Shown here piece after piece: positions 17,444 to 28,000 of a stretch of DNA of 50,512 nucleotides (its first letter is position 1; each line of letters starts with the position of its first letter). The stretch covers positions 1 through 50,512 of the forward strand of contig CALBPF010000051.1 in assembly GCA_937899105.1 (NCBI GenBank), in the 5' to 3' direction. This DNA comes from an uncultured Flammeovirgaceae bacterium (GTDB lineage: Bacteria; Bacteroidota; Bacteroidia; Cytophagales; Cyclobacteriaceae). Both the position numbers and the translations under genes were made by a program. The notes beneath the pieces are model-generated. The model saw nothing but the letters and a program-made list of their open reading frames with translations. It searched no databases and was not told where the DNA came from.

Positions 17444-17824
17444 ATGAATGTACCTGAGAACCTTAAATACACAAAAGATCATGAATGGATCAAAATAGAT
17501 GGAAACATAGCTACAGTGGGTATTACCGACTTTGCACAAGGTGAATTGGGCGATATTGTATATGTTGAAATTGAAAGCGAAGGAGAAACCATAGATCAAG
17601 GCGAGGTTTTTGGAACCGTTGAAGCTGTTAAGACAGTATCTGATCTGTTTATGCCAATAAGTGGTACCGTTTCTGAATTTAATTCTGAGCTTGAATCGTC
17701 GCCTGAAGTCGTCAATGAAGATCCTTATGATAAAGGCTGGATGATTAAAATTCAATTGGCTGACGGAGCGGATTTTGATGAATTAATTTCCTCAGAGGAT
17801 TATAAAAAGCTCGTGGGCGTTTGA
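17444..17824 (+). CDS. gcvH: Glycine cleavage system H protein
   Basis: The 126-residue H protein carries the lipoyl arm that shuttles the methylamine group between the P, T and L proteins of glycine cleavage. The start '[17 protein letters not shown]' is the standard H-protein N-terminus; an in-frame TTG at 17423 would add seven residues but sits inside the predicted -7 promoter box, so I chose ATG 17444. The lipoylated lysine is Lys63 in '[12 protein letters not shown]'. Length is typical. The other glycine-cleavage genes are absent from the window. The VanZ-like gene follows after 3 nt. Confidence 0.95.
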   Translation: MNVPENLKYTKDHEWIKIDGNIATVGITDFAQGELGDIVYVEIESEGETIDQGEVFGTVEAVKTVSDLFMPISGTVSEFNSELESSPEVVNEDPYDKGWMIKIQLADGADFDELISSEDYKKLVGV

Positions 17825-17827
17825 TTT

Positions 17828-18193
17828 TTGAATAAGTATTTGACCGGTGCCATACTTTGGGCGCTATTGATCCTAGTACTTACACTTACCCCTGGAAAGT
17901 CAGTACCCAATCTTTCAATTTTCGATTACGATAAGTTGGGTCATGCAGGTATCTTCCTTATACAATCCTATTTGTTAATAACAGGTCTGTATCTCAAATC
18001 AAAGACTAGATCAAAGGAAAAATATATTCTCATCGGATCTGTAAGCGCTGTTCTTTACGGGTTTATGATAGAATATGCCCAAGAGTTCATTCCTGACCGA
18101 GGTATGGAGGCTTATGACGCCGTGGCGAATATTGCAGGCGCCTTATGTGGCGTGGGTTTATTTTACTTACAAAACAACCTTTGGAGACGATGA
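17828..18193 (+). CDS. VanZ family membrane protein
   Basis: A 121-residue protein starting at TTG 17828, three bases after gcvH, so probably co-transcribed. It has three to four hydrophobic segments and the VanZ-like signature: a first helix ending 'LTLTPGKSVP', 'DKLGHAGIFLI' (the K-x-x-H pair), and a last part with 'EYAQEFIPDRGMEAYDAVANIAGALCG'. VanZ-like domains are named after a teicoplanin-resistance accessory gene, but most members have no known function and nothing here suggests resistance. The family is clear; the role is not. Confidence 0.85.
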   Translation: MNKYLTGAILWALLILVLTLTPGKSVPNLSIFDYDKLGHAGIFLIQSYLLITGLYLKSKTRSKEKYILIGSVSAVLYGFMIEYAQEFIPDRGMEAYDAVANIAGALCGVGLFYLQNNLWRR

Positions 18194-18261
18194 ACTATTA
18201 TACTATAACTTTTGTATATTTACTATTACTTCAATAAGTATACGTAATAAACCCATCCCTA

Positions 18262-18936
18262 ATGGAATCCAAAAAAACTGAAAAAGCAGATTTAGGCAAG
18301 AAAGGAAGCTTATTTTTCAACATAGGGCTCTTTGCTTCAATGCTTATCGTTGTATTCGCTTTCGAATACCGTAAATATGATGATGGCTCTTTGGTTGATC
18401 TTGGCCAGGTACAAGATGACTTCGAGGACCTATTGGAAATACCACCTACGGAACAGCCACCACCACCACCACCAAAAATTCAGCAACCGGAGATAATTGA
18501 AGTCCCGGATGAAGAGGAAATTGAGGAAGAAATTGAAGTAGATCTTGATGTAGAAGTGACAGAAGATGAAGTTATAGAAGATATTATTGTTGAAGAAGCT
18601 CCTGAAGAAGAGGTTGCAGACGAAATATTCCAGATTGTTGAAGATCCCGCGATGCCTCCTGGCGGTTATCAGGCATTCTATGATTATGTAGCCAAAAAAA
18701 TGAAATATCCTGCGCAAGCCAGAAGGATGGGAATTGAGGGCAAGGTATATGTACAATTTGTTGTGGATAAAGATGGTTCATTAACAGATGTACAGGCTGT
18801 AAAAGGGATAGGCGCCGGATGTGATGAAGAAGCCGTTAGGGTAATTCAAGGTGCTGCTAAGTGGAGTCCACCAAAGCAACGTGGTAAACCAGTAAAACAA
18901 AGAATTATACTTCCTATTACATTTAAGTTAGGATAA
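18262..18936 (+). CDS. TonB family energy transducer
   Basis: A 224-residue protein with the three-part TonB layout: a short cytoplasmic N-terminus and one transmembrane helix (about 17-34, 'LFFNIGLFASMLIVVFAF'), a periplasmic spacer with a poly-proline run (PPPPPP about residue 70) followed by a strongly acidic Glu/Asp/Val stretch (about 75-120), and a C-terminal TonB domain ('YDYVAKKMKYPAQARRMGIE', 'GIGAGCDEEAVRVIQG', 'PVKQRIILPITFKL'). It would pass proton-motive force to outer-membrane receptors. Bacteroidota carry many paralogues, so the partner receptor cannot be named. A hairpin terminator follows at 18960. Confidence 0.92.
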   Translation: MESKKTEKADLGKKGSLFFNIGLFASMLIVVFAFEYRKYDDGSLVDLGQVQDDFEDLLEIPPTEQPPPPPPKIQQPEIIEVPDEEEIEEEIEVDLDVEVTEDEVIEDIIVEEAPEEEVADEIFQIVEDPAMPPGGYQAFYDYVAKKMKYPAQARRMGIEGKVYVQFVVDKDGSLTDVQAVKGIGAGCDEEAVRVIQGAAKWSPPKQRGKPVKQRIILPITFKLG

Positions 18937-18959
18937 GAAAGCAAAAATGATTAATAATT

Positions 18960-18998
18960 AAAAGGCTTGACGCTAACAATGTTAAGCCTTTTTTATTT
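18960..18998. terminator. Bidirectional terminator between tonB-like gene and chrA
   Basis: Inverted repeat AAAAGGCTT (18960-18968) and AAGCCTTTT (18984-18992) with a T run on the plus strand and TTTT on the minus strand. It sits between two convergent genes and can serve both. Confidence 0.8.
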
Positions 18999-19017
18999 GC
19001 TTAAAATCGGCTTAATC

Positions 19018-20205
19018 CTAAATTATAAATCCAGCTATTAAGCCTCCTACGATTAGCAACGGAGATGGTATTTTAGTGAAGTTTAGCATGCAAAATGTGC
19101 CCAGTACCATAAAGACATCCTGAACTGTTCTATCAAGTGGCATGAACATGAGAACTGCTGCTGCAATTACCATTCCTGTACTGGCTGCATTAACTCCTTC
19201 CAATGAGGCTTTAATAATCCTATACTTTTTTAATTGCTCCCAAAAACGAATAACAAAAAAGATCAAGAATGTGCCCGGTAAGAAAATACCAACCGCCGCA
19301 ACAAAACCACCTGCAACTTCACCTCCAATACCAAAGGCTCTCATTGATAAGGAACCGATATAAGCACAAAACGAAAAAACCGGCCCCGGAAGAGATTGCA
19401 TGATGGCATACCCGGAAAGAAATTCTTCAGAACTTAGATAGCCTTTAAATTGAACAAATTCCGTATAAAGGAATGGGATCAGCACCTGCCCACCTCCAAA
19501 AATTAAGGACCCACTTCTATAGAAGTTTTCGAATAATCTAAATGGCAAAAGCCCAGGTTTATCCCTTGTTAAAGCCCCCAGAACTGCAGCGCTAATGAAC
19601 ACCAGAGCCCACAGAATAAAATTTGACCACTGGATGTGCACCCTATCCTTTTCTTCAATGGGTTGTGCGTTATACTTCAAACCGGTGATACCCCCACTTA
19701 TAATCAGCAGTAGTGGAAATAGATAGGGTGATTTTAGCAAAAACGAACCCACAGCCGACATAATCATGATAGCAACAGCAGTTTTAGTCTTTATCACCTT
19801 AAGTCCCATTTTTAACGCTGCATAACTCACAAAACCAACTGCCATCGGCTGAATATAACGGGTAAATTCAATTGAAACATCCTTTTCATCAAGATTGCTA
19901 AAAACAATTCCAGCCGTTGTCATAGTTATGACTGCGGGTAACATCCATATCAGTAGGGTTAAGTAAGCCAGATTAGGACCTCCCAGCTTATAGCCAATGG
20001 CAGTAATGGTTTGAGTAGAAGTGGGGCCAGGAAGGATCTGGCAAAGCGCTGTAAGCTCAATTAAATCCTCTTCAGAGAGATAGCTACGCTTTTGAACCAA
20101 CACATCCAAAAACATAGCGAAATGCGCTTGGGGTCCTCCAAAAGCTGAAACTGATAGGATAAAAACATCTTTAAGAAAAATGTAATATCGTACCCGTTTG
20201 AACAT
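19018..20205 (-). CDS. chrA: Chromate transporter ChrA family protein
   Basis: A 395-residue integral membrane protein with two homologous CHR domains, the long (fused) form of the family. The N-terminal repeat holds 'SVSAFGGPQAHFAMF' and 'ILPGPTSTQ'; the C-terminal repeat the parallel 'SLIFGGGQVLIPFLY' and 'SLPGPVFSF'. Characterised members export chromate, but many homologues have unknown anions as substrate, so chromate is a family inference. It follows the oxygenase gene by 6 nt on the same strand and is probably co-transcribed with it; no regulator is adjacent. Confidence 0.88.
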   Translation of the reverse strand: MFKRVRYYIFLKDVFILSVSAFGGPQAHFAMFLDVLVQKRSYLSEEDLIELTALCQILPGPTSTQTITAIGYKLGGPNLAYLTLLIWMLPAVITMTTAGIVFSNLDEKDVSIEFTRYIQPMAVGFVSYAALKMGLKVIKTKTAVAIMIMSAVGSFLLKSPYLFPLLLIISGGITGLKYNAQPIEEKDRVHIQWSNFILWALVFISAAVLGALTRDKPGLLPFRLFENFYRSGSLIFGGGQVLIPFLYTEFVQFKGYLSSEEFLSGYAIMQSLPGPVFSFCAYIGSLSMRAFGIGGEVAGGFVAAVGIFLPGTFLIFFVIRFWEQLKKYRIIKASLEGVNAASTGMVIAAAVLMFMPLDRTVQDVFMVLGTFCMLNFTKIPSPLLIVGGLIAGFII

Positions 20206-20211
20206 GCGATA

Positions 20212-21180
20212 CTATTTCTTAAGTCCTATTTCTGCGAGTCGTTGGTTAAGAAATTCACCCGCAGTAGTATCTTCAAACTTTTTTGGATTTTCTTCATCAA
20301 TGCACTCAGGGAGGCAGTCAAGCTTCATTTCAGATCTGGGGTGCATAAAAAAAGGTATTGAGTATCTTGAGGTTCCTAGCAATTCTTTAGGCGGGTTTAC
20401 CACACGATGAATAGTAGACTTTAACTTGCTATTTGTGAGCCTCTCAAGCATATCGCCGACATTGACAACAAGTTGGTTAGGTAATGCCGTTATAGGAATC
20501 CATTTACCGTCCTTGCGCAAAACCTGGAGCCCGTCGGCACTTGCACCCATCAATAAAGTTATCAAATTGATATCACCATGCTCTGCCGCTCTCACAGCGT
20601 CATCAGGGATAACATCCACATTTTCAATTGGAAAATAATGGATTGGTCGTAGTATACTATTTCCGTTTCTTACTTTATCATTAAAGTAATCTTCTGATAA
20701 ACTCAAATAAAGAGCGATGGCTTTTAACATTTCGATTCCTGTTTTTTCCAATCGTCTATAAACGTCGAGCCCTATTTCTTTCAATTCAGGAACCTCATCT
20801 ACCCACACATTATCAGGGTACTCCTCTTTAATCAGGTCATTATCGGTAACCTCTTGTCCAACGTGAAAAAACTCCTTCAAATCACCTACTGTTCGGCCCT
20901 TGGCATGTTCTTTCCCCTTACCTATATAACCGCGTTGTCCTGAGAGACCTTCAATCTCATATTTTGCCTTGAGATTTTCTTCGAGGCTAAAAAAAGACTT
21001 TACGGCCTCATATAACTTCTCTGAAAGCTCATTGGTAAGGTAGTGATTTTTTATGGCCACAAAGCCAATACTATTATATGCATCACCTAAGTTCTGGACA
21101 AATGAAGCTCGAACTTCATCGTTTCCATTCACAAAATCATTTAAATCTAAGGACGGTACTTCATCGTATAACTTAGGCAT
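20212..21180 (-). CDS. Isopenicillin N synthase-like 2-oxoglutarate/Fe(II) oxygenase
   Basis: A 322-residue non-haem iron oxygenase with the N-terminal region typical of isopenicillin-N-synthase-like enzymes ('MPKLYDEVPSLDLNDF', 'GFVAIKNHYL', 'GQRGYIGKGKEHAKG') and the double-stranded beta-helix core. Iron ligands fit His201, Asp203 (in 'AAEHGDINLIT') and His258 ('TIHRVVNP'), and the co-substrate-binding Arg272/Ser274 is in 'SRYSIPFF'. The substrate is unknown; nothing around it suggests antibiotic synthesis. chrA follows 6 nt downstream. Confidence 0.88.
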   Translation of the reverse strand: MPKLYDEVPSLDLNDFVNGNDEVRASFVQNLGDAYNSIGFVAIKNHYLTNELSEKLYEAVKSFFSLEENLKAKYEIEGLSGQRGYIGKGKEHAKGRTVGDLKEFFHVGQEVTDNDLIKEEYPDNVWVDEVPELKEIGLDVYRRLEKTGIEMLKAIALYLSLSEDYFNDKVRNGNSILRPIHYFPIENVDVIPDDAVRAAEHGDINLITLLMGASADGLQVLRKDGKWIPITALPNQLVVNVGDMLERLTNSKLKSTIHRVVNPPKELLGTSRYSIPFFMHPRSEMKLDCLPECIDEENPKKFEDTTAGEFLNQRLAEIGLKK

Positions 21181-21243
21181 ATGTATTATTTATTGGTATG
21201 AGATTATTATTCCTTAAAATAATTTTTTTACAGAAGTAATGCT

Positions 21244-21276
21244 AAAAAAAAAGCCTTTAGTTATCACTAAAGGCTT
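21244..21276 (-). terminator. Terminator after rpsJ
   Basis: Inverted repeat AAGCCTTTAGT (21251-21261) / ACTAAAGGCTT (21266-21276) with a 4-nt loop, followed on the minus strand by a run of T. It ends the rpsL-rpsG-fusA-rpsJ transcript 25 nt after the rpsJ stop. Confidence 0.85.
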
Positions 21277-21300
21277 TTGATATATAGCTGTAAGTTCCAA

Positions 21301-21606
21301 TCAAACTTTGATCTCAACATCAACACCACTTGGCAATTCAAGTTTCATCAATGCATCTACAGTTTTAGTACTATTTGAGTAAATGTCTACCAACCTCTTG
21401 TAGGTGCATAACTGAAATTGCTCTCTTGACTTTTTATTCACATGTGGAGAACGCAGTACAGTAAATTTCTCTTTCACAGTTGGCAATGGTATGGGACCAC
21501 TAACCACAGCGCCCGTTGTTTTAACCGCTCTCACGATCTTTTCTGAAGACTTATCTACCAAATTGTGATCGTACGACTTAAGTTTTATTCTTATTTTTTG
21601 ATTCAT
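21301..21606 (-). CDS. rpsJ: 30S ribosomal protein S10
   Basis: A 101-residue protein of normal S10 length with '[20 protein letters not shown]', '[28 protein letters not shown]' split motifs and the '[11 protein letters not shown]' C-terminus. S10 is part of the 30S head and also partners NusB in antitermination. Here it is the last gene of the rpsL-rpsG-fusA-rpsJ operon, 10 nt after fusA, rather than the first gene of the S10 operon; this split is common in Bacteroidota. A strong terminator follows. Confidence 0.98.
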   Translation of the reverse strand: MNQKIRIKLKSYDHNLVDKSSEKIVRAVKTTGAVVSGPIPLPTVKEKFTVLRSPHVNKKSREQFQLCTYKRLVDIYSNSTKTVDALMKLELPSGVDVEIKV

Positions 21607-21616
21607 GTCTAAAATA

Positions 21617-23725
21617 TTAAGCGGGCTGGCCCTTTACACTAGAAATAACTGTTTCTGCTATATTTTGAGGAACCGGATCATAATGCGAGAACGTTAGTGA
21701 CGCAGTAGCACGCCCTGAAGTTATTGTTCTTAAATCCGTTACATATCCAAAAAGCTCTGATAAGGGGACGTCACATTTAATTACCTGAGCTACGCCTCTG
21801 GTATCCATACCTTTCATAATACCTCTACGCTTGTTCAAGTCACCAGTAACTGACCCAGTGTATTCATCAGGGGTCACAACCTCAACAGCCATAACAGGCT
21901 CTAAAAGGACAGGGCTGGATTTTTTTGCAGCTTCCTTAAAGCCTATTCTGGCAGCTAATTCGAATGACAATGAATCCGAATCCACATCATGGAAAGAACC
22001 ATGATACAATCGAACCTTCATATGGTCAATCGGGTAACCTGCTAAAGGTCCATTTGTCATCGCCTGATCAAATCCTTTTTGAACTGCAGGAATGAATTCT
22101 TTAGGGATTACGCCACCTACAATGTCATTTTGGAATTGCAATCCTGAACCTTCAAAATCTTCATCTTTAGGACCAATTTCGAATACAATATCAGCAAATT
22201 TACCTCTACCTCCAGACTGCTTTTTGTATACCTCTTTATGTTCAATAGTTTTTCTAAGCGCCTCTTTATATGCAACCTGAGGGGCTCCCTGATTAATCTC
22301 TACTTTGAACTCTCTCTTTAAACGATCAATAATAATATCTAGGTGAAGTTCACCCATTCCCTTAAGAATAGTCTGCCCGGTATCATGATCTGTCTCAACT
22401 TGGAGTGTAGGGTCTTCCTCTATCAATTTAGCAATACCCATTCCAAGTTTATCTACATCAGCCTGGGTCTTTGGCTCAATAGCATAACCAATAACAGGAT
22501 CCGGGAAGATCATTGACTCAAGTACGACCTTATTTTTTTCGTCACAAAGCGTATCTCCAGTTTTGATATCCTTAAATCCAACTACAGCGCCTATATCACC
22601 ACAATGTAATTGATCAATTTGATTTTGCTTGTTAGCATGCATTTGGAAAATACGCGAGATACGTTCTTTCTTTTCAGTTCTTGAGTTAAAGACATAAGAA
22701 CCTGAATCAAGCATACCTGAATATGAACGTATGAAGCACAGACGACCGACAAATGGATCCGTTGCAATCTTAAATGCCAAAGCTGCAAATGGAGCCGCCG
22801 GATCCGGAGCTAGGCTCACTTTTTCTTCAGTAGCTAAGTCAGTACCTGGTATGTTGTCTCTGTCTAGTGGTGAAGGAAGTAATTCCATCACATAGTCGAG
22901 CATCGTTTGAACGCCCTTATTCTTAAAGGCCGAACCACATAGCATCGGCACAAATGCCAAGTCAATTGTAGCGGCTCTAAGCGCTTCGATTATCTCGTCT
23001 TTTGTAATTGAATCAGGATCTTCGAAATACTTTTCCATCAATCCGTCATCATACTCGGCCACAGACTCAACAAGCTTCTCACGATACTCATTCACCTCGT
23101 CAACCATATCAGCTGGTATTTCAACCTCTTCAAAGGTCATACCTTTATCTTCCTCATTCCAAACAAGAGCTTTATTCTCAACCAAATCAACGACACCCTT
23201 GAAATTATCTTCAGCGCCTATTGGTAACTGCAAAGGAACTGCTTTGGTGCCCAACATTTCTTTTACCTGCTTGCAGACATTAAGGAAATCCGCGCCGGCT
23301 CTGTCCATTTTATTGACAAAACCGATCCTTGCTACTTTATAGTTATCAGCAAGTCTCCAGTTGGTCTCAGATTGAGGTTCAACACCATCAACGGCGCTAA
23401 ACAAAAATACCAACCCATCAAGTACACGAAGAGAACGGTTTACCTCTACAGTAAAGTCAACGTGGCCCGGAGTGTCAATAATATTGATGTGATAATCGTT
23501 CTCTTTATACGGCCAGAAAACAGTAGTAGCAGCTGAAGTAATGGTAATGCCCCTCTCCTGCTCCTGCTCCATCCAGTCCATGGTAGCCGCACCATCATGA
23601 ACTTCTCCAATTTTATGGCTCATCCCAGTATAATACAGAATTCGCTCGGTAGTGGTAGTTTTACCAGCGTCAATATGCGCGGCAATACCTATATTACGCG
23701 TATATTTTAAGTCTCTTTTAGCCAT
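21617..23725 (-). CDS. fusA: Elongation factor G
   Basis: The 702-residue translational GTPase moves tRNAs and mRNA through the ribosome. G1 is '[14 protein letters not shown]' (about residues 16-29), switch II '[12 protein letters not shown]', G4 'NKMD'. Domains II-V follow in order, with '[10 protein letters not shown]' in domain III, '[14 protein letters not shown]' in domain IV, and '[12 protein letters not shown]' in domain V. Full length, no anomalies. It lies in the str-type operon between rpsG and rpsJ. Confidence 0.98.
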   Translation of the reverse strand: MAKRDLKYTRNIGIAAHIDAGKTTTTERILYYTGMSHKIGEVHDGAATMDWMEQEQERGITITSAATTVFWPYKENDYHINIIDTPGHVDFTVEVNRSLRVLDGLVFLFSAVDGVEPQSETNWRLADNYKVARIGFVNKMDRAGADFLNVCKQVKEMLGTKAVPLQLPIGAEDNFKGVVDLVENKALVWNEEDKGMTFEEVEIPADMVDEVNEYREKLVESVAEYDDGLMEKYFEDPDSITKDEIIEALRAATIDLAFVPMLCGSAFKNKGVQTMLDYVMELLPSPLDRDNIPGTDLATEEKVSLAPDPAAPFAALAFKIATDPFVGRLCFIRSYSGMLDSGSYVFNSRTEKKERISRIFQMHANKQNQIDQLHCGDIGAVVGFKDIKTGDTLCDEKNKVVLESMIFPDPVIGYAIEPKTQADVDKLGMGIAKLIEEDPTLQVETDHDTGQTILKGMGELHLDIIIDRLKREFKVEINQGAPQVAYKEALRKTIEHKEVYKKQSGGRGKFADIVFEIGPKDEDFEGSGLQFQNDIVGGVIPKEFIPAVQKGFDQAMTNGPLAGYPIDHMKVRLYHGSFHDVDSDSLSFELAARIGFKEAAKKSSPVLLEPVMAVEVVTPDEYTGSVTGDLNKRRGIMKGMDTRGVAQVIKCDVPLSELFGYVTDLRTITSGRATASLTFSHYDPVPQNIAETVISSVKGQPA

Positions 23726-23737
23726 TGTCTGTGATTA

Positions 23738-24205
23738 TTAGAATCTAAAATGAGAGAATGCCTTGTTTGCCTCAGCCATTCTATGCGTATCGTCTTTTTT
23801 CTTGATGGCCGCACCTTCACCCTTAGCAGCTGCAAGTATTTCACCTGCCAAACGATCTTTCATCGTTTTTTCCCCTCTTAGCCGGGCATAGCGGATCATC
23901 CACTTAATACCAAGTGTGATTTTTCTGTCAGGTCGAACTTCTAAAGGAACCTGGAATGTAGCGCCCCCTACTCTTCTACTCTTTACCTCAACAGAAGGCA
24001 TCACATTATTCAATGCTTTCTTCCAAGTTTCAAGGCCACTCTCCTCAGACTTACCTTCTACAATATCGATCGCTTGATAAAAAATATTATATGCAATACT
24101 TTTCTTACCGTCTACCATAAGGTAGTTCACAAACTTAGTCACCAAGGTATCACCGAATTTAGGGTCAGGAAGAATATACCTTTTTTTAGGTTTAGCTTTT
24201 CTCAT
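23738..24205 (-). CDS. rpsG: 30S ribosomal protein S7
   Basis: The 155-residue protein initiates assembly of the 30S head by binding the 3' major domain of 16S rRNA. Family motifs are clear: '[19 protein letters not shown]', '[20 protein letters not shown]', '[20 protein letters not shown]' and '[15 protein letters not shown]'. Normal length. It is the second gene of the rpsL operon, 14 nt from rpsL and 12 nt from fusA. Confidence 0.98.
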   Translation of the reverse strand: MRKAKPKKRYILPDPKFGDTLVTKFVNYLMVDGKKSIAYNIFYQAIDIVEGKSEESGLETWKKALNNVMPSVEVKSRRVGGATFQVPLEVRPDRKITLGIKWMIRYARLRGEKTMKDRLAGEILAAAKGEGAAIKKKDDTHRMAEANKAFSHFRF

Positions 24206-24219
24206 TCTACTTTACGCGT

Positions 24220-24594
24220 TTATTTTTTAGGCCTCTTGGCTCCGTACTTCGATCTTCTTTGTAACCTACCATTAACTCCTGCTGTATCCAGAGCGCCACG
24301 GATTATGTGATATCTAACACCCGGTAAATCTTTAACTCTTCCTCCTCTTATCAGTACGATAGAGTGCTCTTGAAGATTATGGCCTTCACCCGGTATATAA
24401 GCATTTACCTCCTTACCGTTTGTAAGCCTGACACGAGCTACTTTTCTCATAGCTGAGTTAGGTTTTTTCGGTGTTGTAGTGTAAACTCTGGTGCAAACCC
24501 CTCTTCTTAGGGGGCAAGAATCCAAAGCAGGTGATTTCGACTTGGAAACCAAGTTTTTTCTACCCTTTCTTACCAATTGCTGTATAGTAGGCAT
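24220..24594 (-). CDS. rpsL: 30S ribosomal protein S12
   Basis: The 124-residue decoding-centre protein starts '[15 protein letters not shown]' and includes '[22 protein letters not shown]' in two parts, '[20 protein letters not shown]' and '[16 protein letters not shown]'. The lysine normally changed in streptomycin-resistant mutants (in '[10 protein letters not shown]') is wild type. First gene of the operon, with a strong upstream promoter at 24638-24668. Confidence 0.98.
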   Translation of the reverse strand: MPTIQQLVRKGRKNLVSKSKSPALDSCPLRRGVCTRVYTTTPKKPNSAMRKVARVRLTNGKEVNAYIPGEGHNLQEHSIVLIRGGRVKDLPGVRYHIIRGALDTAGVNGRLQRRSKYGAKRPKK

Positions 24595-24637
24595 CTATAT
24601 TTTTTCTTTTATTTTATCCTTTTCAAAATTCGGACTG

Positions 24638-24668
24638 CAAAGATATTAAAAGCCATATTCTAAACAAA
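24638..24668 (-). promoter_or_regulatory. Promoter of the rpsL-rpsG-fusA-rpsJ operon
   Basis: On the minus strand TTTG (24668-24665), exactly 19 nt, then TATCTTTG (24645-24638): a perfect match to the Bacteroidota consensus, about 44 nt before the rpsL ATG. The TTTG is part of the T-rich tail of the hairpin at 24672-24693. Confidence 0.75.
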
Positions 24669-24693
24669 CAAAACCCTTCAATTATGAAGGGTT
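24661..24693 (-). terminator. Second hairpin after the rpoBC-DUF3467 operon
   Basis: Perfect 9-bp inverted repeat AACCCTTCA (24672-24680) / TGAAGGGTT (24685-24693), 4-nt loop, followed on the minus strand by T-rich TTGTTTGTTTA. It lies 8-30 nt downstream of the first terminator and directly abuts the rpsL promoter. Confidence 0.6.
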
Positions 24694-24701
24694 ATATTAT
24701 T

Positions 24702-24734
24702 AAAAAAAGAAATCACAATCTGAATTGTGGTTTC
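24702..24734 (-). terminator. Terminator after DUF3467 (end of rpoBC operon)
   Basis: Imperfect inverted repeat GAAATCACAAT (24709-24719) / AATTGTGGTTTC (24723-24734) followed on the minus strand by seven T. It starts 6 nt past the stop codon of the DUF3467 gene. Confidence 0.75.
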
Positions 24735-24739
24735 TTTGA

Positions 24740-25069
24740 TCAAGCTTCGCCAATTGTACCACCGAAATTAATAGGAAACTTAGGCGCCTCATCGGTTTTT
24801 TTAATAGGCCCAAATGTATCCTCGTACTTTTGAATATTATCATTTAATGCTCCCAACAATCGTTTAGCATGCTCAGGTGTAATCACAATACGTGATTTCA
24901 CTTTAGCTTTGGGCACACCAGGCATCAACCTGATAAAATCAATAACAAACTCACTATTAGAATGCGCGATCATAGCCAGGTTGGCATATTCACCTTCAGC
25001 TATTTCCTCAGATAATTCAATATTAATCTGATTTTGACCAGGCTTCTTATCGATTTTCTCGTCAGCCAT
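24740..25069 (-). CDS. DUF3467 domain-containing protein
   Basis: A 109-residue soluble protein resembling DUF3467: 'INIELSEEIAEGEYANLAMI', 'HSNSEFVIDFIRLMPGVPKAK', 'SRIVITPEHAKRLLGALNDN'. The family is small, function unknown, and in Bacteroidota it regularly follows rpoC. The ATG overlaps the rpoC stop (TAATG), so its translation is coupled to that of RNA polymerase beta'. A terminator follows 6 nt after its stop, making it the last gene of the transcript. Location suggests a transcription- or translation-related role, but the sequence shows no catalytic motif. Confidence 0.85.
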   Translation of the reverse strand: MADEKIDKKPGQNQINIELSEEIAEGEYANLAMIAHSNSEFVIDFIRLMPGVPKAKVKSRIVITPEHAKRLLGALNDNIQKYEDTFGPIKKTDEAPKFPINFGGTIGEA

Positions 25070-28000
25070 TAATTCTCCTCTTGTAATTCACGACTTGTAC
25101 TTGGCTCCTCAGTTGCTGCTACCAGGCTATCATATTCCTCATGAGATCCAACGATTAGATTATTAAATCTGCGTTGACCTGTACCGGCTGGAATTAAATG
25201 ACCTACGATAACATTTTCTTTCAATCCAAGCAGTTGGTCCGCTTTACCACGAATGGCAGCTTCACTCAATACTTTAGTAGTTTCCTGGAAAGATGCAGCA
25301 GACAAGAAACTTTCTGTCTTCAATGAGGCTTGAGTTATACCTTGCAGTGTCGGCTTTGAAACCGCAGGCATCGCGTCTCTTACCTCTACTATTTTGAGGT
25401 CCTTCCTTTTCAAAGTAGAGTTCTCATCTCTAAGTTCCCTTGCCGATATAATTTGACCAGGCTTCAAAAATTCCGAATCACCTGCATCAGTAACTACCTT
25501 TTTATCAAGAACCAGATCATTCTCTTCAGCGAATACAAATTTGTCCACATTCTCACCTACCAAGAAACTAGTGTCTCCTGAATCAAGAATTTGAACTTTC
25601 TGCATCATCTGACTAACAATACCTTCGATGTGTTTATCATTAATTTTTACACCCTGAAGACGATATACTTCCTGAATTTCATTCACGAGATATTCTTGTA
25701 CAGCCGTTGGGCCTTTAATAGCCAAGATATCAGACGGAGTGATGGCACCATCTGATAATGGATAACCGGCTCTTACAAAGTCATTATCCTGGACAAGGAT
25801 GTGTTTTGAAAGAGATACCAGATACCTTTTCTTTACTCCGTCCTTAGACTCAATAAAAATCTCTCTGTTCCCTCTCTTAATTCCTCCATAGGTTACAACA
25901 CCATCAATCTCACTTACTACCGCAGGGTTAGAGGGGTTTCTAGCTTCGAATAGTTCTGTAACTCTTGGAAGACCTCCTGTAATATCCCTTGACTTACCCA
26001 TTGTTCTAGGAATCTTGGCAAGAATTTGTCCCGCTTTGATCTTCTTTCCTTCCTCCACTGCAAGGTGGGCGCCCACCGGTATGTTGTATCCCTTAGACGT
26101 ATCCTTCGCGTTTACAACGATTGCAGGGTTTTTGGTTTTATCCTTAGTATCCGTGATTACCTTCTCTCTGTGGCCTGTTTGCTCATCTGACTCTTCCTTA
26201 TATGTAATTCCTTCTATGATAGAGTCGAATTCAATAGTACCGTCAAACTCAGAAAGAATTACCGCATTGTAAGGATCCCAGAAACACATCTGATCTCCTT
26301 TAGAAATCTTCTGCCCTTCTTTTACCGTTAAAAATGAACCATATGGGACATGGTTAGAGATAAGAACTTGTTTTTTCTTGGAGTCAATAATTTTCACCTC
26401 TCCAGTTCTTCCCATTATTACTTCAACATTCTCACCTTCAGAATTAATTGTGCTAATGGTACGAACACCTTCAAACTCAATAAAACCATCAAATTTGGCT
26501 AAAATACTTGCGTCAACAGCAATATTTGAAGCTGTACCACCCACGTGGAATGTTCTTAGTGTTAACTGAGTACCAGGTTCACCAATTGACTGTGCGGCTA
26601 TTACACCAACAGCCTCGCCGGCGTGCACCATTTTACCTGTAGATAAGTTTCTACCATAGCATTTCGCACAACCACCTTGCTTAGTCTCGCAAGTCAATAA
26701 AGAACGTATTTCAACCTCCTCTATGCTTGTCTCATCAATGCGCTTGGCAATATCTTCAGTGATTTCATCACCGGAAGCACAGATCAATTCATCTGAGATA
26801 GGATCGTAAACGTCATGGACAGAAACACGTCCTAATATTCTTTCTGATAATGGCTCTACTATGTCTTCATTATCTTTTAAGGCTGAGACTGTCAAACCAC
26901 GCAGGGTTCCACAATCATCCTCTGTGATCACAAGGTCTTGAGCCACATCCACGAGTCTTCTCGTTAAATATCCGGCATCAGCAGTTTTTAATGCTGTATC
27001 AGCCAGACCTTTACGTGCACCGTGAGTTGAAATAAAGTACTCAAGAACATCCAGACCTTCTTTAAAGTTAGAAAGGATTGGGTTTTCAATAATTGATCCC
27101 ACCGAACCAGCAAGGTTCTTTTGTGGTTTAGCCATCAATCCTCTCATTCCACCCAATTGACGAATCTGCTCTCGCGAACCTCTCGCACCTGAGTGCATCA
27201 TCATATAAATGGAATTGAAGCCCTGGTCATCATCTTCCAACCGTGTCATCAACGTGTTGGTAAGTTGAGTATTGATTCTAGTCCAGATATCAATTACCTG
27301 ATTATATCGTTCATTGTCCGTGATAAGACCCATAAGGTAGTTATTCCAAACAGCGTCAACTTCCTCTTTTGCCTGAGCTACCAGTTTTTCTTTTTCCGGT
27401 GGAACTTCCACATCATTCAAGCCCATAGATAGCCCTCCTTTGTACGCGGATTGGAAACCAAGTTCTTTATTATCGTCTAAGAAGTGAGCCGTTCTGGCCA
27501 CACCGGTGATTTTGAAATCATCCGATATAATAGTCTGAAGTTTCTTTTTAGTAAGAAGTTCATCCACAAATCCAACCTCTTTCGGTACATGCTGATTAAA
27601 AAGTACTCTACCAGCTACCGTTTCTATAACTTTCGTCTCAAGCTCACCTTCCTCCGTTCTGATTTGGGTTCTTACTTTTATGTAGGCATGCTTAGAAAGT
27701 TTTCCTTCGTTCAACGCAATAACTACCTCATCAGCGTTGTAAAACATTCTTCCTTCTCCCTGAACCGGAGATTCCTTGGTACCTCTCCTTCCTTTTGTAA
27801 CATAGTATAACCCTAATACCATATCCTGAGAAGGAACTGTAATAGGGGCACCATTTGCAGGGTTAAGTATGTTGTGCGATGAAAGCATTAACATCGAAGC
27901 TTCTAATACCGCTTCCTGACCAAGTGGTACATGAACCGCCATCTGGTCGCCATCAAAGTCGGCATTAAAGGCTGTACATACAAGAGGGTGTAATTGAATA

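Noticed and set aside
18193..18261. Promoter before the TonB-like gene
   Set aside because: TATATTTAC and AACTTTTG only partly fit the consensus and spacing is not convincing.
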